Below are positions 1 to 11,400 of a stretch of 64,000 bases of DNA, in pieces; the stretch's first letter is position 1; each line of letters opens with the position of its first letter. The stretch comes from Antedon mediterranea (lineage: Eukaryota; Echinodermata; Crinoidea; Comatulida; Antedonidae). The notes under the pieces are model-generated. The model did not search any database. It worked only from the letters and a program-made list of their open reading frames with translations, and was not told the DNA's origin. The position numbers and the translations under genes were made by a program. The DNA lies in assembly GCF_964355755.1 (NCBI RefSeq), contig NC_092676.1, positions 15,792,288-15,856,287 of the forward strand, given 5' to 3'.

Positions 1-261
1 GGTCATACAGCGAATACAGTTTGTAGATGAGAGGGTACTTTCTTACACAGAGTTACAGCTGGATGGTTAGACAGGCATCCATAATTAATACTGTGTACAG
101 TACATGGGATCTAGGCTTGTTGGAGTGTACCAACAAAACCTTTGATTTAGAGATAATATGTGTGACCTATTTTCTGTATAGCCTAGCATCAAAAGAAAAA
201 AAATTAAATGACACACCACACCCAAAGTAGACATTACCATTTTTATTATCTAATTATTCAG

Positions 262-446
262 GTAAGCCAAATCATGCTGACCCTGCACATCCAGATTATA
301 CACCATCTGTGTTTAGGCACACGACTGCAAGAAATGGTAAAAGCAAAATGAGCAGGTACAACAGTGATGTAAAAAGACTGAAATTGAGTTCACCACACAA
401 TACTCTAGTAGAGTGTCCAAGCATAGACAATGAGCCTTCCACTTGA
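262..446 (+). CDS. Last exon of a THAP-domain-like protein (partial)
   Basis: An acceptor (TTATTCAG) at 254-261 is followed by 61 open codons ending in TGA at 444-446. The peptide contains HPDYTPSVF, which resembles the segment that closes the zinc-binding part of THAP domains in many transposon-derived or domesticated invertebrate proteins. The rest (RHTTARNGKSKMSRYNSD and a short tail) is hydrophilic. An AATAAA at 706-711 could be its polyadenylation signal. The upstream exons lie outside the window or were not recognised in 1-261, so the C2CH residues cannot be checked. The THAP call rests on one short motif; a non-THAP protein with a similar stretch is possible. Confidence 0.35.
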
Positions 447-1350
447 GAAGAAACTCTAAATAGTGGTCTACTTCCAGCAGCAGAGGCTCTCTTAAACCTT
501 TCTTCTGTAATGCCTGCGGATTACCATGCCAACAATCCTGCAGCTTTCGACACAAATGTCTAAGTGAGAAAGCCATGATGTATGATAAGATGAACACTGT
601 GTGATGCAACATACACGTGTACTGTGCATTCTGGGTGTGATTAAAACAAATTTAATCTTATATAATAGTACTTTTGAAGGATGGTATTGTGTATATTATG
701 ATATGAATAAAAAATAAATCCATTTAGCAAGATAGTACTTTCAAATGAAATATGTAAGATTTTTTCAAGTGTATGCAAATAATAGCATATATTTATTTTA
801 TTTTTAAAATACTGTATATCTGATTACTTTTTATTTGCAAATACAGTATATACAAGTTGAAATAAAAATTTCATTGATCTTTATGTGTCGACAACAATTT
901 GTTTAAGAGTAACTGTAGGCCTATTATTATTTTATAAATCCATTATTTAATTTATCAAAAACATAACTTGACCAGAATCTATGATTTTTAAAGCCTACAA
1001 TCACAATCAGTGCCTGGTTACCATTTACTAATATTAGTAAACGATCAATTCATGTACATGGTAATAGCCATAGCCATAATGGTATGATTATTAATGCCAT
1101 TTTCCCCCTATTCATACCTTTCAAACGAGGGGTTATACAGTTATGTGCAATTAATAACTTATTAATATTGTTTAAAGGTTTGCATCGTGAAGAAATGTAT
1201 TGTATTGTAGCGAAACATAAATTACTTTCACTAACTATTTATTGTCCTAATTAAAGTTCATTTTTATTTATTCTGTGTTTTTAGATTTAAAAAAAGTTAA
1301 AACTTGTTCAGTCATCTATTTTTAAAAGTTATAGAGCATCAAAACTAGAA
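447..1350. other. AT-rich spacer between two genes
   Basis: No open frame with exon-like signals was found on either strand. It holds the AATAAA at 706-711 and, towards its end, the probable promoter and 5' UTR of the gene starting at 1351. No clear TATA box or repeat could be named. Confidence 0.5.
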
Positions 1351-4300
1351 ATGAGCCGCAAAAGGTAAATGTGTTTGTTAATAGTTGTTTGTTAATAATT
1401 TTCATGAAAATCTATTGATTAAAATCTTATCTCCATTCAAAAAATACAAAGACTATTAAACTGAAAAATCAAAATGCATGAAAATATTCTCCTCATTCAA
1501 CTCATTATTTGTATGTACTGTAACATTGTGGAGTTCTAATCAATGATTCGACTCTATATTAATATGTTCATTCCTACTGTCCTATTTTCCTTGTTGAATA
1601 GAAAAGTCAATCTTTTTTCAATCCCCATTCATAAACATTGATCATTTGTATAGTATTGCATTAGTCCTTTGGGACAATCTGCTGATTGTTAAAATTGCTA
1701 TATACTGTATACAACATTAACATTACTAATAATGAATTTATATATCGTGATATCCTTTAGTAGTCTAACTCTTGTGACTGTCACATGATGCAGTTTTATA
1801 ACAAAATTAATTTTATATTAAAACATTTACATCTAGAAAGTACAATACTTTAAATGATGAGGTTAAAGAAATATTGATGTCTTACTGGGAGCGAGGAATG
1901 GACAGTTATGGCTGCGAAGGAAAGAGAAAACTGATAGCTGATGCAGCCATAGAATGCGGTATAACCCAAAATCAGGTGAAGGTAATATCATTGATTTACA
2001 TTTTAATTTAAATTGACAGCTTATTTTAAACACACACAATTGTGATTGATAAAATACATGTTTTTTATTTAGTAAATTAATTCATTTTCATTCATTTCAT
2101 GGTTAATTAAAAAATTGCAATAATAAGAAAAAAATGACATACACAAATATACAACAAAAACAATACATAAAAAAGTACCCTGGAAACATAAAAGATATAA
2201 ATAAATATAAAAAGGGGTAACCAAGAAAAAGGATGACCAAACGGTCGTTTATTATTAAAGGACATTGTTGACAAATCTTTCTGTGCAAAACTTAAATTGT
2301 GACTTATTGCTGAAGCGTAAAATGTGTTTCTATAATTTCTAGGATTGGGTTGGAAATAACAGGAAAAAGGTAACAGGAAAGAAATATCAAAGAAGTGAAA
2401 CCATCAAGAAAAAGACCCCCTCTGGCTATAATCTTTTTTTTAAAGACTATTATGTTGAAGGTACAGTATTTTTTATTTGTATTGTTTAATAACCATCCTC
2501 ATTCATTGTTGAGAGAACATCAGACTGTCATGGACTGGTTTCAGTTGACATGCATTGACTTTGACATTGAGTGAGAGGAACCAGCAATTTATGTGCTTCA
2601 TATACAGTATATATGTATTTTTACATTTTTTTCTCATATTAATTTATCAACATTCGAATAGACAAATAAAAAATAAATTGTTAGGTGCTCTTCTGTCCGA
2701 TCAGGATCCTCCTGGGTAGGATCGCTTATGTCTCTGATTGGATCATACTGCATAACCGCATCTGATGATTGTTGATATCCTATTGTTTTATTATTAAAAT
2801 GTGTACATGTTTATGTTCATTCATCAGCACTGTCAGCATCAAACAAAATTCATTTTTTCCCTGTAGAATTAGCCAAAGGAAACACAAAAATCGATATTTT
2901 TAAAGGTGCTCCACATGTATGGAACCAATTGAAAGAAAGTGGTGAGGCTGAGAAGTACTTCAGTATGGCCAACAAGCTGGAATTACCAGATGTTACTGAA
3001 TTGTCTGAGGCACAGAAAAATAAACAAATAGATCTGATAATTAAAGAAGTAAACGTAAAGGTGAAGCTTTTGATTTAGCTATTTTGATTTATAAACTTCT
3101 AACAAATATGTCTGTTATGTAACATTTCAACCCATGAACAATTTAAAATTGTAATTTCTAAGAGTTCATAAATGTTTAGACCAGTGGAAAAAACTTACGC
3201 TAAGAGTTGCTGTCAGTTGTTATGTTGCTAAGATGACAGTTGAACTCCTTTGCAGCCACTGCATGGTTTTGCTGTATAGTCTAGGAGACCAGTTGTTAGG
3301 AGTTGATCATGTGACATGCTTTATAATTTATGAATTCTATATTATTACTAAATCAAAATTAGATGAAATTGTTTTAACATCGCATTATTGTTGATGCTTT
3401 CAACGTTGTTTTACAGATTCAAAAGCTTTCTGACCTAGGCGTTGAATGTATCGCCACATTTGTAACTCCAATGAAGAGCATCGTAGAAGTAGGAACACAA
3501 GTTGGAAAACAATTTATAGAGCAAGACAACACTAACACAAAATTTGCAGCCTTTGTTCACTGTATGTATGAGTGTTTCTGCTGAAAAAACCCTTATTTTA
3601 GTCAATTATTATTATTATTAACATTCCAGCTGCCTAAATGACTGTGTGTGATTTTGGTTTAAAAACGAATAAGAAGTGAACCAAACTCCTTTTACCCTAA
3701 TATTAAACAAATTTTTATTTAAATTTTAAGCAGCAAAATAATGGTTTTAACCATTATTTTGCTGCTTGAAATTTGCCCAGCGGTTTTTGATGCCAGGAAA
3801 ATGGGTTTTTTTACTCGCAGAAAAGCAAACATGTAAATATTTAATAATTTATACATTTAAATGTAGTAATATCATAACTAATCATTCACTTTTATTTTAT
3901 TTAGTAACGGAAACTGGAGTATTGCCTGTAAACACTGTCAAAGAGGCCACAAACAAGAAACGGTTAAGAGCGGAAGTACAGAAGCTTTTTAACCGTAAAT
4001 ATTGTAAGTAAAATTAAAGTTAAAATTTAATAATTTGAGTTAGTTAGAACAGCTAAATATGAATAAACAAATTCTACAAAAATGTCATCTAATCTGTATG
4101 TTTTTACCAAGTAAAGAACTTCAATGATATTTGTGGTGGATGGTGTTGAAATAAATAGAAAGTACATTGGTCACAAAATAAAACACTTCTGGTTTTTTTT
4201 CAAAAAAAGCACTTCTAAGTTTTATAAAATATTCATATCAAATGCAGATCAGTCATGAGTAATAGGCTTAGAATATAATGTTTAATATTGTTTATATTGT

Positions 4301-7300
4301 TTTTGAATATTTTTATTTTTTAAGTTATTGGAGTTTGAAAACTAATTCTGTATTAAACCAACTATGGGTTATCGAGTTACATAATTTCATAACCTTATAT
4401 TTAGCCAGTCACTCTTCCCTGATATAACATAGTATTCATTTGGATTAGGAACTTTATTTAAACACGATTAATTTCCAATACAGAATAAATTAGATTACAT
4501 AACGTCTAGTTTCTTTCTCAGGCTCAAAGCTAACTTGTTTGTTATTCATTTCCACTCAGAACAATTCCCATTATATAGTACAGTATTTTAAACAATTTTT
4601 GTTTTCACACCTAGTGAATTAGTTATTCATGACCACACCTACTGTCTGCTTTGTTTCTATTGGGTGGAAATTGTTTTGAGTGACACCTGACTTCCTATCT
4701 ACTGTATAGCTAGGAAATTTGAGTAAAATGTGTTCATTCAAATTAATTAACAGAAAATATAGAAACTTCATTATGATCTAAGAAGAAAGAAGAAAGGCAG
4801 TATATAAAAGAAAATGGAAAATGTTGTCAGAGAAAGCAATCAAAAAGAGATTCTATTGCATCTTGAAGGTTGCAAAAACTGAAATGTTCCAGGTAGAAAA
4901 TATGAGATGCCACAGAACTAAAAAGAGAATGATTGAGGAAGAAGAAAAAGATGGAGCCAAATATTCTATGCAAAGTCTTGGTAAAGTAGTTACGGCATGC
5001 AAACAAGAATTTGCCTCCGACTCCTTGTAAAGACCTCCAGTTTAAAGGAATATGAGTGTTATCAAAAGAATTTTGCAATGTTGAGCTTACCGGCATGAAA
5101 TAATACTGGTAGTCATGGTATAGAAAGGAAAATGTGGACACTGTGTTGATGCTTATTTCGTCCAAATCACAAAGATGTTATGGATAACGACAGATGGTTA
5201 GAAAAGGCATGTACCAAAGAGATTTCTACAGATGTCACTCAGAGAATGCCAAAATCTTTTTATCTATTGAGTCATCAGATAGACCAGCATTTGTAAGCCT
5301 ATCAAAGGACTTCTTGCATACGTTTCATGTTTTCAAATACCATGAAAATGTGAAGCTTCTTTTGCAAGTTGTTAAAACTGCAACAACATATGAACACATT
5401 AGAACGAAATTTCGCAGTTGTATTGGATTGATAACTTGTGACCAATAGAATAAAGTTTGCATGCTACAGGGCTGTGATGGCTGTTGATCCAAATTCAATG
5501 ACCTTTTCTACTTCTCAAACATGGAAAATCAGAAACACTGTTAGAATGTATTGATCTCTTTCAACAACAACAAGTTTATTTTGGTTTATACTAGCCTTTG
5601 TGAGACAACTACAGAGTACAGCATTTGAAGCACAAAATTAGCTGTTTTTCAAATTGATTTTTGCAGAAAACTTTTCTGTAATACACCAGAATGAAATACA
5701 AAGCAGGAACTGGAATCATCTTTTCCATCTTCACTTGCTGTGTTCATGCTGGAGGTATGCAACTGTAAGCATGAAAATACTTTAATTTAGTTTTGAAGGA
5801 AGGTGAAATTACTGCAATATATATATTTTTACAGTGATGGGGTGGCAAAGCAGTTCAAACAAAAACCTTTTTTTTTAAATATAACTCATTTTAAAAAGAT
5901 TACAGTATTAGGGGATCAAATGGACATGGAATTTCTTTTTGCAACTTCACATGGAAAAGTTTTGGCAGTAACATAAGTGGTATTGTGAAGAGCATGGCAC
6001 ATTAAAAGATAAAACTTTGCCATTTTGTGAATGTTGTAAAAGTAGTGAGTGAAATTGTGAAAGGCGTAAATGTTATCTACATCTACATTTCCAAGTGATT
6101 GGAAAAGACAGAACCAAGATAGATAGTTTTTTGGCAAATGTTAGGACACTAAAGACTATGAAGTTGTGACAACATAAGCAGTAGTAATAAAGGAACGATA
6201 AATGCACAGAAAGAAGATTTTTTTTTATCAACTATATAAAGGAAATAAGCAAGGAAATTGTTAACGCCCCATCTCTGTCCTTTCTGTTTTCTCTAAAGCT
6301 TTAGAAAGGGTAATCTACGATCGTACATTTTCATTTATCTCAAAACATAACATTCTTAACAAAAATCAATATGGCTTTAGAAAAGGTCACAACACACCCA
6401 TGGCTCTCATTGACTTAACAAAAAAAATTGTTGACGCATTTGAAAGTGGTCATCTAGCCATCGGCGTTTTTATAGATTTGTCAAAGGCATTCGACACAAT
6501 AGACCACAATATACTTTTATTTAAACTATCCCATTATGGAATCAGAGGGCCCGCATATGATCTTTTCAAAAGTTACCTTACCAATCGTTTCCAATGTACC
6601 AAGTATTCTAATTCTGTCTCCAACTTCAACCCTGTTACTTGTGGTGTTCCCCAAGGCTCTCTTCTTGGCCCCCTCCTATTTATTCTATATAGTAATGATA
6701 TATATCTTTCTTCTTCAATTCTTAATTTTTTTCTATATGCTGACGACACCACTGTTTATTACTCTGACCCTGATGTTCAAACCTTATTTAATACTGTTAA
6801 TACCAATCTGACCCTTATATCTCAATACTTTTCGGCTAACAAACTTTCTCTTAACCACAAAAAATGTAACTTCATCCTGTTTGGGACCCCTCAGAAAATT
6901 AAAAACATTGATACTGCAAACTATAACATTTCTATCAACAATCATGACATTCCCTCAGTCCAATCTGCTACATTTTTAGGAGTTCATCTTGACAGTCGAC
7001 TTTCATGGAAAAATCACATCAATTTTGTTGAGAATAAAATTTCTTTGGCATCATCACTAGACTTTCTTCTTTTTTACCCCCTAACATTCTTCGTATTCTT
7101 TACTGCTCCCTCATCCTGCCTTATCTTAACTATTGCAATATTGTCTGGTGCAACTCTTATCCTTCCAGTATTAAAAAACTTCAAACTCTTAAAAAAAAAG
7201 GCCATCAGGGTTATATCTGGCGCCCCACCCCTGTCTCATTCATCTCATCTTTTTTCAAAGCTCCATCTTCTCAAAGTCTCTGATATCAATCTAACCCAAC

Positions 7301-8976
7301 AAGGCTTGTTCATTTTTTCTTCTATTAATTCTAACCTTCCCAAACATCTCTGCTCCATGTTCACTCCAAATTCTTCAATTCATTATCATCATACCCGTAT
7401 TTGTTCAAAATTACATATTCCCACCCATAAAACCAACCACTTTCAACACAACATTAGGTATTCCGGACCCACTTTTTGAAACGATCTGCCACTCCCCATC
7501 TTAAACTCTGTTTCTAGCAAATCATTTTTATCTAAACTTAAAAGTCACCTTATTTCCAAATATTAACTTTCCTCTGTGGTTTTTTTTTTTTTTTTAAATT
7601 TATTATTATTTTTTATTTTTATTTTCATTGTCTGTGTTTGTAATAGGTACGTCCTCCACAAGATGTGTTTTTCATCTTTCTGGGTTTGTACCTTCTTCTT
7701 TCGAAATTTTGTTTACATATATATTGTTCATTGAAAACTATTTTGTATATGAAAGGAGAAAATAAATGTTGCTTTGAATTGAATTGAATTGAATGTTGCA
7801 ATTGTTGATTACATTCCCAGAGACAAATCTGAATTTAACATTATTCATTTATACAAATTTGATAAAGGAGGGACACTTTTCATTGTTGGTTTAGGATAAT
7901 CAATATACAGTAGCTCAAGTACAGTAATATCTATAGTTCCTTCCAGCACCATTGATAGACAACTTCACGAGGCTATAGGATGAATGTTTTTTTGTGGATA
8001 ATCGATATATTGTAATTACAAACCATTGTATTGTAAATATTAAAACATTATGCTGACTGACACTAATTATCAGTAACCATTCAATTTCATAATGTTACTT
8101 TTCTTTCATAGAATAACTTATTTTATTCTAATAAGACTGTCTGTGTTATTTATTTATATCTAGTAATAATTAAAATTTATAATAAAAATGTTTGTTTTTT
8201 AAATTGTAGTTGAGGCAACTGGAAAAGCACATGTATCATACAAAGAGGTGGACTGTGGAAAGATCTATGTTTCAGGACTACCAGATGGTATTGTCTTCAA
8301 CAGACCCTCTTCATATGGTGTTGCTGCTATGGAAAGAATAATAAATGAAAACAACATAACATTTGCATTAGGTATGAACATATTGGTACAGTATATTAAT
8401 ATTATAGACACATAGAAAGTTACAAAAATGCTTTTATATTGGTACTGTGCATTCTATTCTATTTTATATCTTAATTACATTTTTGTAAGTTGAATGTTTT
8501 TAACCTTTAGGCTGCTTGTTCATGTTTTACACTATAATAAAAAAAATTACTGTGACTTTTGCATGAAATTTTGTATGTAATCTTATTTGATAGAGAAATG
8601 AAAATAGCACATTTTTTATTCTTCTAGGATTTAAAGGATTTAAGCGCAATACAAGTGAGTTGACCAATGACAAAGTGGTAGTTCAGATAATACATTGTTT
8701 GTGATTGGTCAAATTACTTGCACTGTGTTTACATCCTTTTATTGCATCTTAGTGCAAACCCACCTTAAGAAAATTATGTGAAAATGTAGGCTTATGTTAT
8801 GTTGACTAATTTAAGAAAAATCATTGACTTAAAACAAAGTTATGATGATTAATTGGATGATGATTTGCTAAACATGTTTGATAAATCTGACCGATGATAT
8901 TTAATTATTTTTCATTTACTTAATTGTTTCAGTCACAGATGCTGAGCAAGAAGCCTCTGGGCCCAGTGACAGCTGA
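1351..8976 (+). CDS. Homeodomain-like plus HMG-box-like nuclear protein, 8 exons, 306 aa
   Basis: Exons: 1351-1364, 1837-1981, 2343-2460, 2867-3060, 3417-3561, 3905-4003, 8210-8371 and 8933-8976. All introns are GT-AG, phases agree throughout, and the sum is 921 nt ending in TGA. Residues about 8-62 resemble an atypical homeodomain: a first helix with SYWERGMDSYG, then GITQNQVKDWVGNNRKK, where W and NNRKK stand for the usual WFxNRR recognition helix. Residues about 75-130 (PSGYNLFFKDYY then VWNQLKESGEAEKYFSMA) resemble an HMG box. The C-terminal part holds LPDGIVFNRPSSYG, a motif I associate with unnamed invertebrate proteins. DNA binding in the nucleus is inferred. Intron 6 (4004-8209) carries two decayed mobile sequences. 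An AATAAA lies at 9427-9432. I recognise the domains but no named orthologue. Confidence 0.75.
3721..3774. repeat. Near-perfect 54-bp palindrome in intron 5
   Basis: Arms 3728-3746 and 3749-3767 are perfect 19-bp reverse complements around a TT centre. They extend to 26 bp each with one mismatch (3721-3746 and 3749-3774). It sits about 130 bp before exon 6 of the homeodomain/HMG gene. Confidence 0.85.
4770..6190 (+). pseudogene. Decayed transposon-derived gene (KYHENVKLLLQ / FATSHGK family)
   Basis: Short broken frames recur in one order. At 4821-5030 there is a charged coil-like stretch (IKKRFYCILKVAKTE). At 5194-5448 there is RPAFVSLSKDF followed by KYHENVKLLLQVVK. Near 5925-6000 there is EFLFATSHGK with stop codons after it. 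I recall unnamed animal proteins with TC-x-C/KYHEN-x-LLLQ and FFATSHGKG-x-DGIGG-x-VKR segments in this order, which look transposon-derived. Here the frames are interrupted by stops and shifts, so it is a dead copy. It lies in intron 6 of the homeodomain/HMG gene, just 5' of a LINE. The family has no function I can state. Confidence 0.45.
6260..7796 (+). mobile_element. 5'-truncated non-LTR retrotransposon, reverse transcriptase 3' half
   Basis: The frame is open from 6265 and encodes reverse transcriptase blocks in the normal order: GFRKGHNTPMALIDL, IDLSKAFDTIDH (block A), [16 protein letters not shown] (block B), [12 protein letters not shown] with catalytic YADD at 6736-6747 (block C), then KLSLNHKKC and [12 protein letters not shown]. 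An in-frame TAA at 6262 marks the truncated 5' edge. Around 7060-7200 the frame slips and slips back, probably at T and A runs, and TGA replaces an expected tryptophan codon near 7477. The tail ends in a TTGAA tandem (about 7774-7796), typical of CR1/L2/Jockey-type elements. The clade is not resolved. The copy is dead. Confidence 0.85.
8626..8766. repeat. Foldback (MITE-like) element, diverged copy
   Basis: It contains GTGAGTTGACCAATGACAA and, as an imperfect inverted partner, TTTGTGATTGGTCAAATTAC. The same pair occurs in the better-preserved copies at 36503-36925. It lies in the last intron of the homeodomain/HMG gene. Confidence 0.6.
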
Positions 8977-9426
8977 GAAGAATACAATTTAGAGATTGGA
9001 ATCGAGTTTCTTTTGTTGGACGCATCTTGGTTATGAAATTACTTTATCTGTGACTCAACAGTTTTTTTCCATACTCGGTTTACTTTCAAGACAAAATCAT
9101 TGATCCATGCACAGGTGCATGCAACAAAAACACTTTTCAGAAGTCTAAAGTCAAGAAGCATAGGATTCAACACTAGGTGTGCACCTCTTTGATGGAATAA
9201 CCAATGAAACTATGAACTTTAAGTTCTGTATTTTGATCAGACTTTAATATGAATATTTAAGAGTAACTGTCATAGCTTTCAAATTAAAACAGGGACACAA
9301 ATCATGAATCATGAAAACTTTATTTCCTGTGGCCATGAATATCATCTTTATTATTAATTATTATTAATATTAACTCTAGCTTCATTAGTTTATTAGGTTA
9401 ACCATAAAGTTCTTTTTATAGTAACT

Positions 9427-9432
9427 AATAAA
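9427..9432 (+). promoter_or_regulatory. Polyadenylation signal AATAAA
   Basis: Canonical hexamer about 450 bp after the stop codon of the homeodomain/HMG gene. Assignment to that gene is by position only. Confidence 0.35.
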
Positions 9433-9483
9433 AGTAAATATGTCCGCACCCAATGAGATTGCCTCTTTGTAATGTGTTTAGGC

Positions 9484-9612
9484 GCTTTAACTCTGTCTAC
9501 ACTATCAAACTATATACCCAAATATGGTAGTGATATGACATCATTTCCATATATGGGCACATCACATTTTTTGTTGTCAAATAAAGTTTGATAGTGTAGA
9601 CAGAGCTTTAAT
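9484..9612. repeat. Foldback element with CTGTCTACACTATCAAACT ends
   Basis: The left arm near 9484-9513 and right arm near 9585-9612 are reverse complements over about 27 bp with one or two mismatches. A second inner pair (CCCAAATATGG / CCATATATGGG) lets almost the whole 130 bp fold. No coding capacity, so MITE-like. Confidence 0.8.
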
Positions 9613-9998
9613 GCATTTCTTCACAGACTTTTCCATTTCTTGATATACACACAGGAATATAACACTTTTAAACTATAGTTACATGATTTAGATTAGTTTA
9701 CCTACTGTATACATTAATTATAGATTAGTAACATTATTTATGGAGCGACAGTAGACTGTTTATCTTTACTCACTGCCTTGTATGTGGATTCCATGCAACA
9801 AATAAGATGCCAACTTAAGTCGTTGTTATGTGTTCCTCCTCAAAGATGATTAGCTAAGAATAAAACATGCCAGATGATTTAAGTTTTTGTAACTTTGAAA
9901 AGTATTAATTCATGATTAAAGTAGTAAAGTACAGTATTAATGTAAAAGTTATGATTCTTTATTTCAGGTTCACTTATATTGTTACTGTATTTATTTGA

Positions 9999-10345
9999 AT
10001 AAATGCCCTGCTTTGAATAAACCCTTAAATAAATGCGCCCCTCCCCTATAGAACATCTTTTGGAATAATCGCCCCCCTCGAATAAATGCCCTGGGGGTAT
10101 ATTTTTTCCTCAAATAAATTCCCCGCCACATGCATATACACACAATATTGTATTACAACACATTTCTATTGTAGATCTACAAACAAGCATTTTTAATCCA
10201 TTTTTACTGTATTTTTTAAAATATTAATTGTATTGCATTTTTTTTATATCTAGAGAGAAATTATTATACATGTTACAATATTACACCCAAATATATAAAT
10301 GCCTTCCCCGAACAATAAAATCCTGAGGCATTTATTTGAATAGAT
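9999..10345 (-). repeat. Dispersed repeat with repeated ATTTATTCGAGG/AATAAATGCC motifs, copy 1
   Basis: The segment is built from many GAATAAATGCC-like words and ends in GAGGCATTTATTTGAATA. Its reverse complement aligns along its length with 43800-44172, including ATATGCATG followed by GGCG and TTATTCCAAA-GATGTT. The two copies are in opposite orientation. Ends are partly inverted, as in a non-autonomous DNA transposon, but no target duplication was identified. Confidence 0.7.
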
Positions 10346-11400
10346 ATGATACTCGAATTAGGAGAAAGAACAAAAAATGTATTTACAAAAGTTAACTAAA
10401 TTGAGAATTATAGAATTCATTGTGTTTTTAAGTATTACTAAATGTACTTTAACAATAACTATAATAATAATCATTATAATAATAATAACCTTTATTTTCA
10501 TTGCAAGCGGTTTCGATTTTTGCAAACAATTTTTGGTGCAAATGTTTGGTAATGGCTGAGAGATTGTTGAATGCATTCTTAGAGTCGTTCACCAAAACTA
10601 GTTTAGTTTTACCCACATGCACCTTATCACAGCTGTAGCATGGGATCTATATCTATTTTTACTTACACTGAATATTTTGTAATTAGACAATCAATTGTGG
10701 AGTGTAGCTTTTTTTTTATTGAGAGCACAACACTATTTGTAGGGTATATACAGGACAGTTTTGTACTTTAGTTTCCTGATAGTATTTGTTGTTGTTAATT
10801 AGTGTGTAATAAACAAACAATTAAATTGTTAATTAAAAAAACTTTTTTATATTACCGTTTTTTGTCTCCTCCTTTATTTAGTGATTTTCCAATATCCTGA
10901 ATTGTTTTGGCCATCAAGTACCATAGTTGTAAATTCAGGCATATCAAAAATGCAGCAAAATCAAGCTTGGTGTTCTTTTATCTCTCAGATCATAAATTTA
11001 TAAAAAATAAACAATTATGCATTTATCATAGTTATGAATTTATTAATTGTGAAAAAAACTTTCTTTCTGAGGTGTTGCTGGCCAAAGAGTTTGTTCGGAT
11101 CATCATCAAGTGGCTAACCTTAGCCTTGCATTGATTTTTGCCAAACATTCTACTTTTATTGAGGTACCAGTATTGAAAAAATGGAACACATTTGCCTCAC
11201 AAATGGCACATTCTTTAGTTTTAGATTCGAAATTCTCTTCTTCTCTTTTACTAATAAATTACAATACTTGTACAGTATAAATTGTTGTTTTTTTTCCTGT
11301 GAATTCGTTCAATATGGATAAATATTCTGGCAACTAAGAAAACGCGTCCTTTTTTTTTAAAATGCTGCCCTCTCAATGTTGTGCGTGCTAAAAAATTAAA
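10346..11400. other. Spacer before CPSF6
   Basis: Holds an (AAT)n-type microsatellite around 10452-10488 and short frames without exon signals. The last 100 bp should contain the CPSF6 promoter and 5' UTR; no TATA box is evident. Confidence 0.45.

Noticed and set aside
3766-4011. 81-aa frame overlapping exon 6 of the homeodomain/HMG gene
   Set aside because: Only 3905-4003 is exonic. The upstream part is intron read-through beginning in the palindrome.
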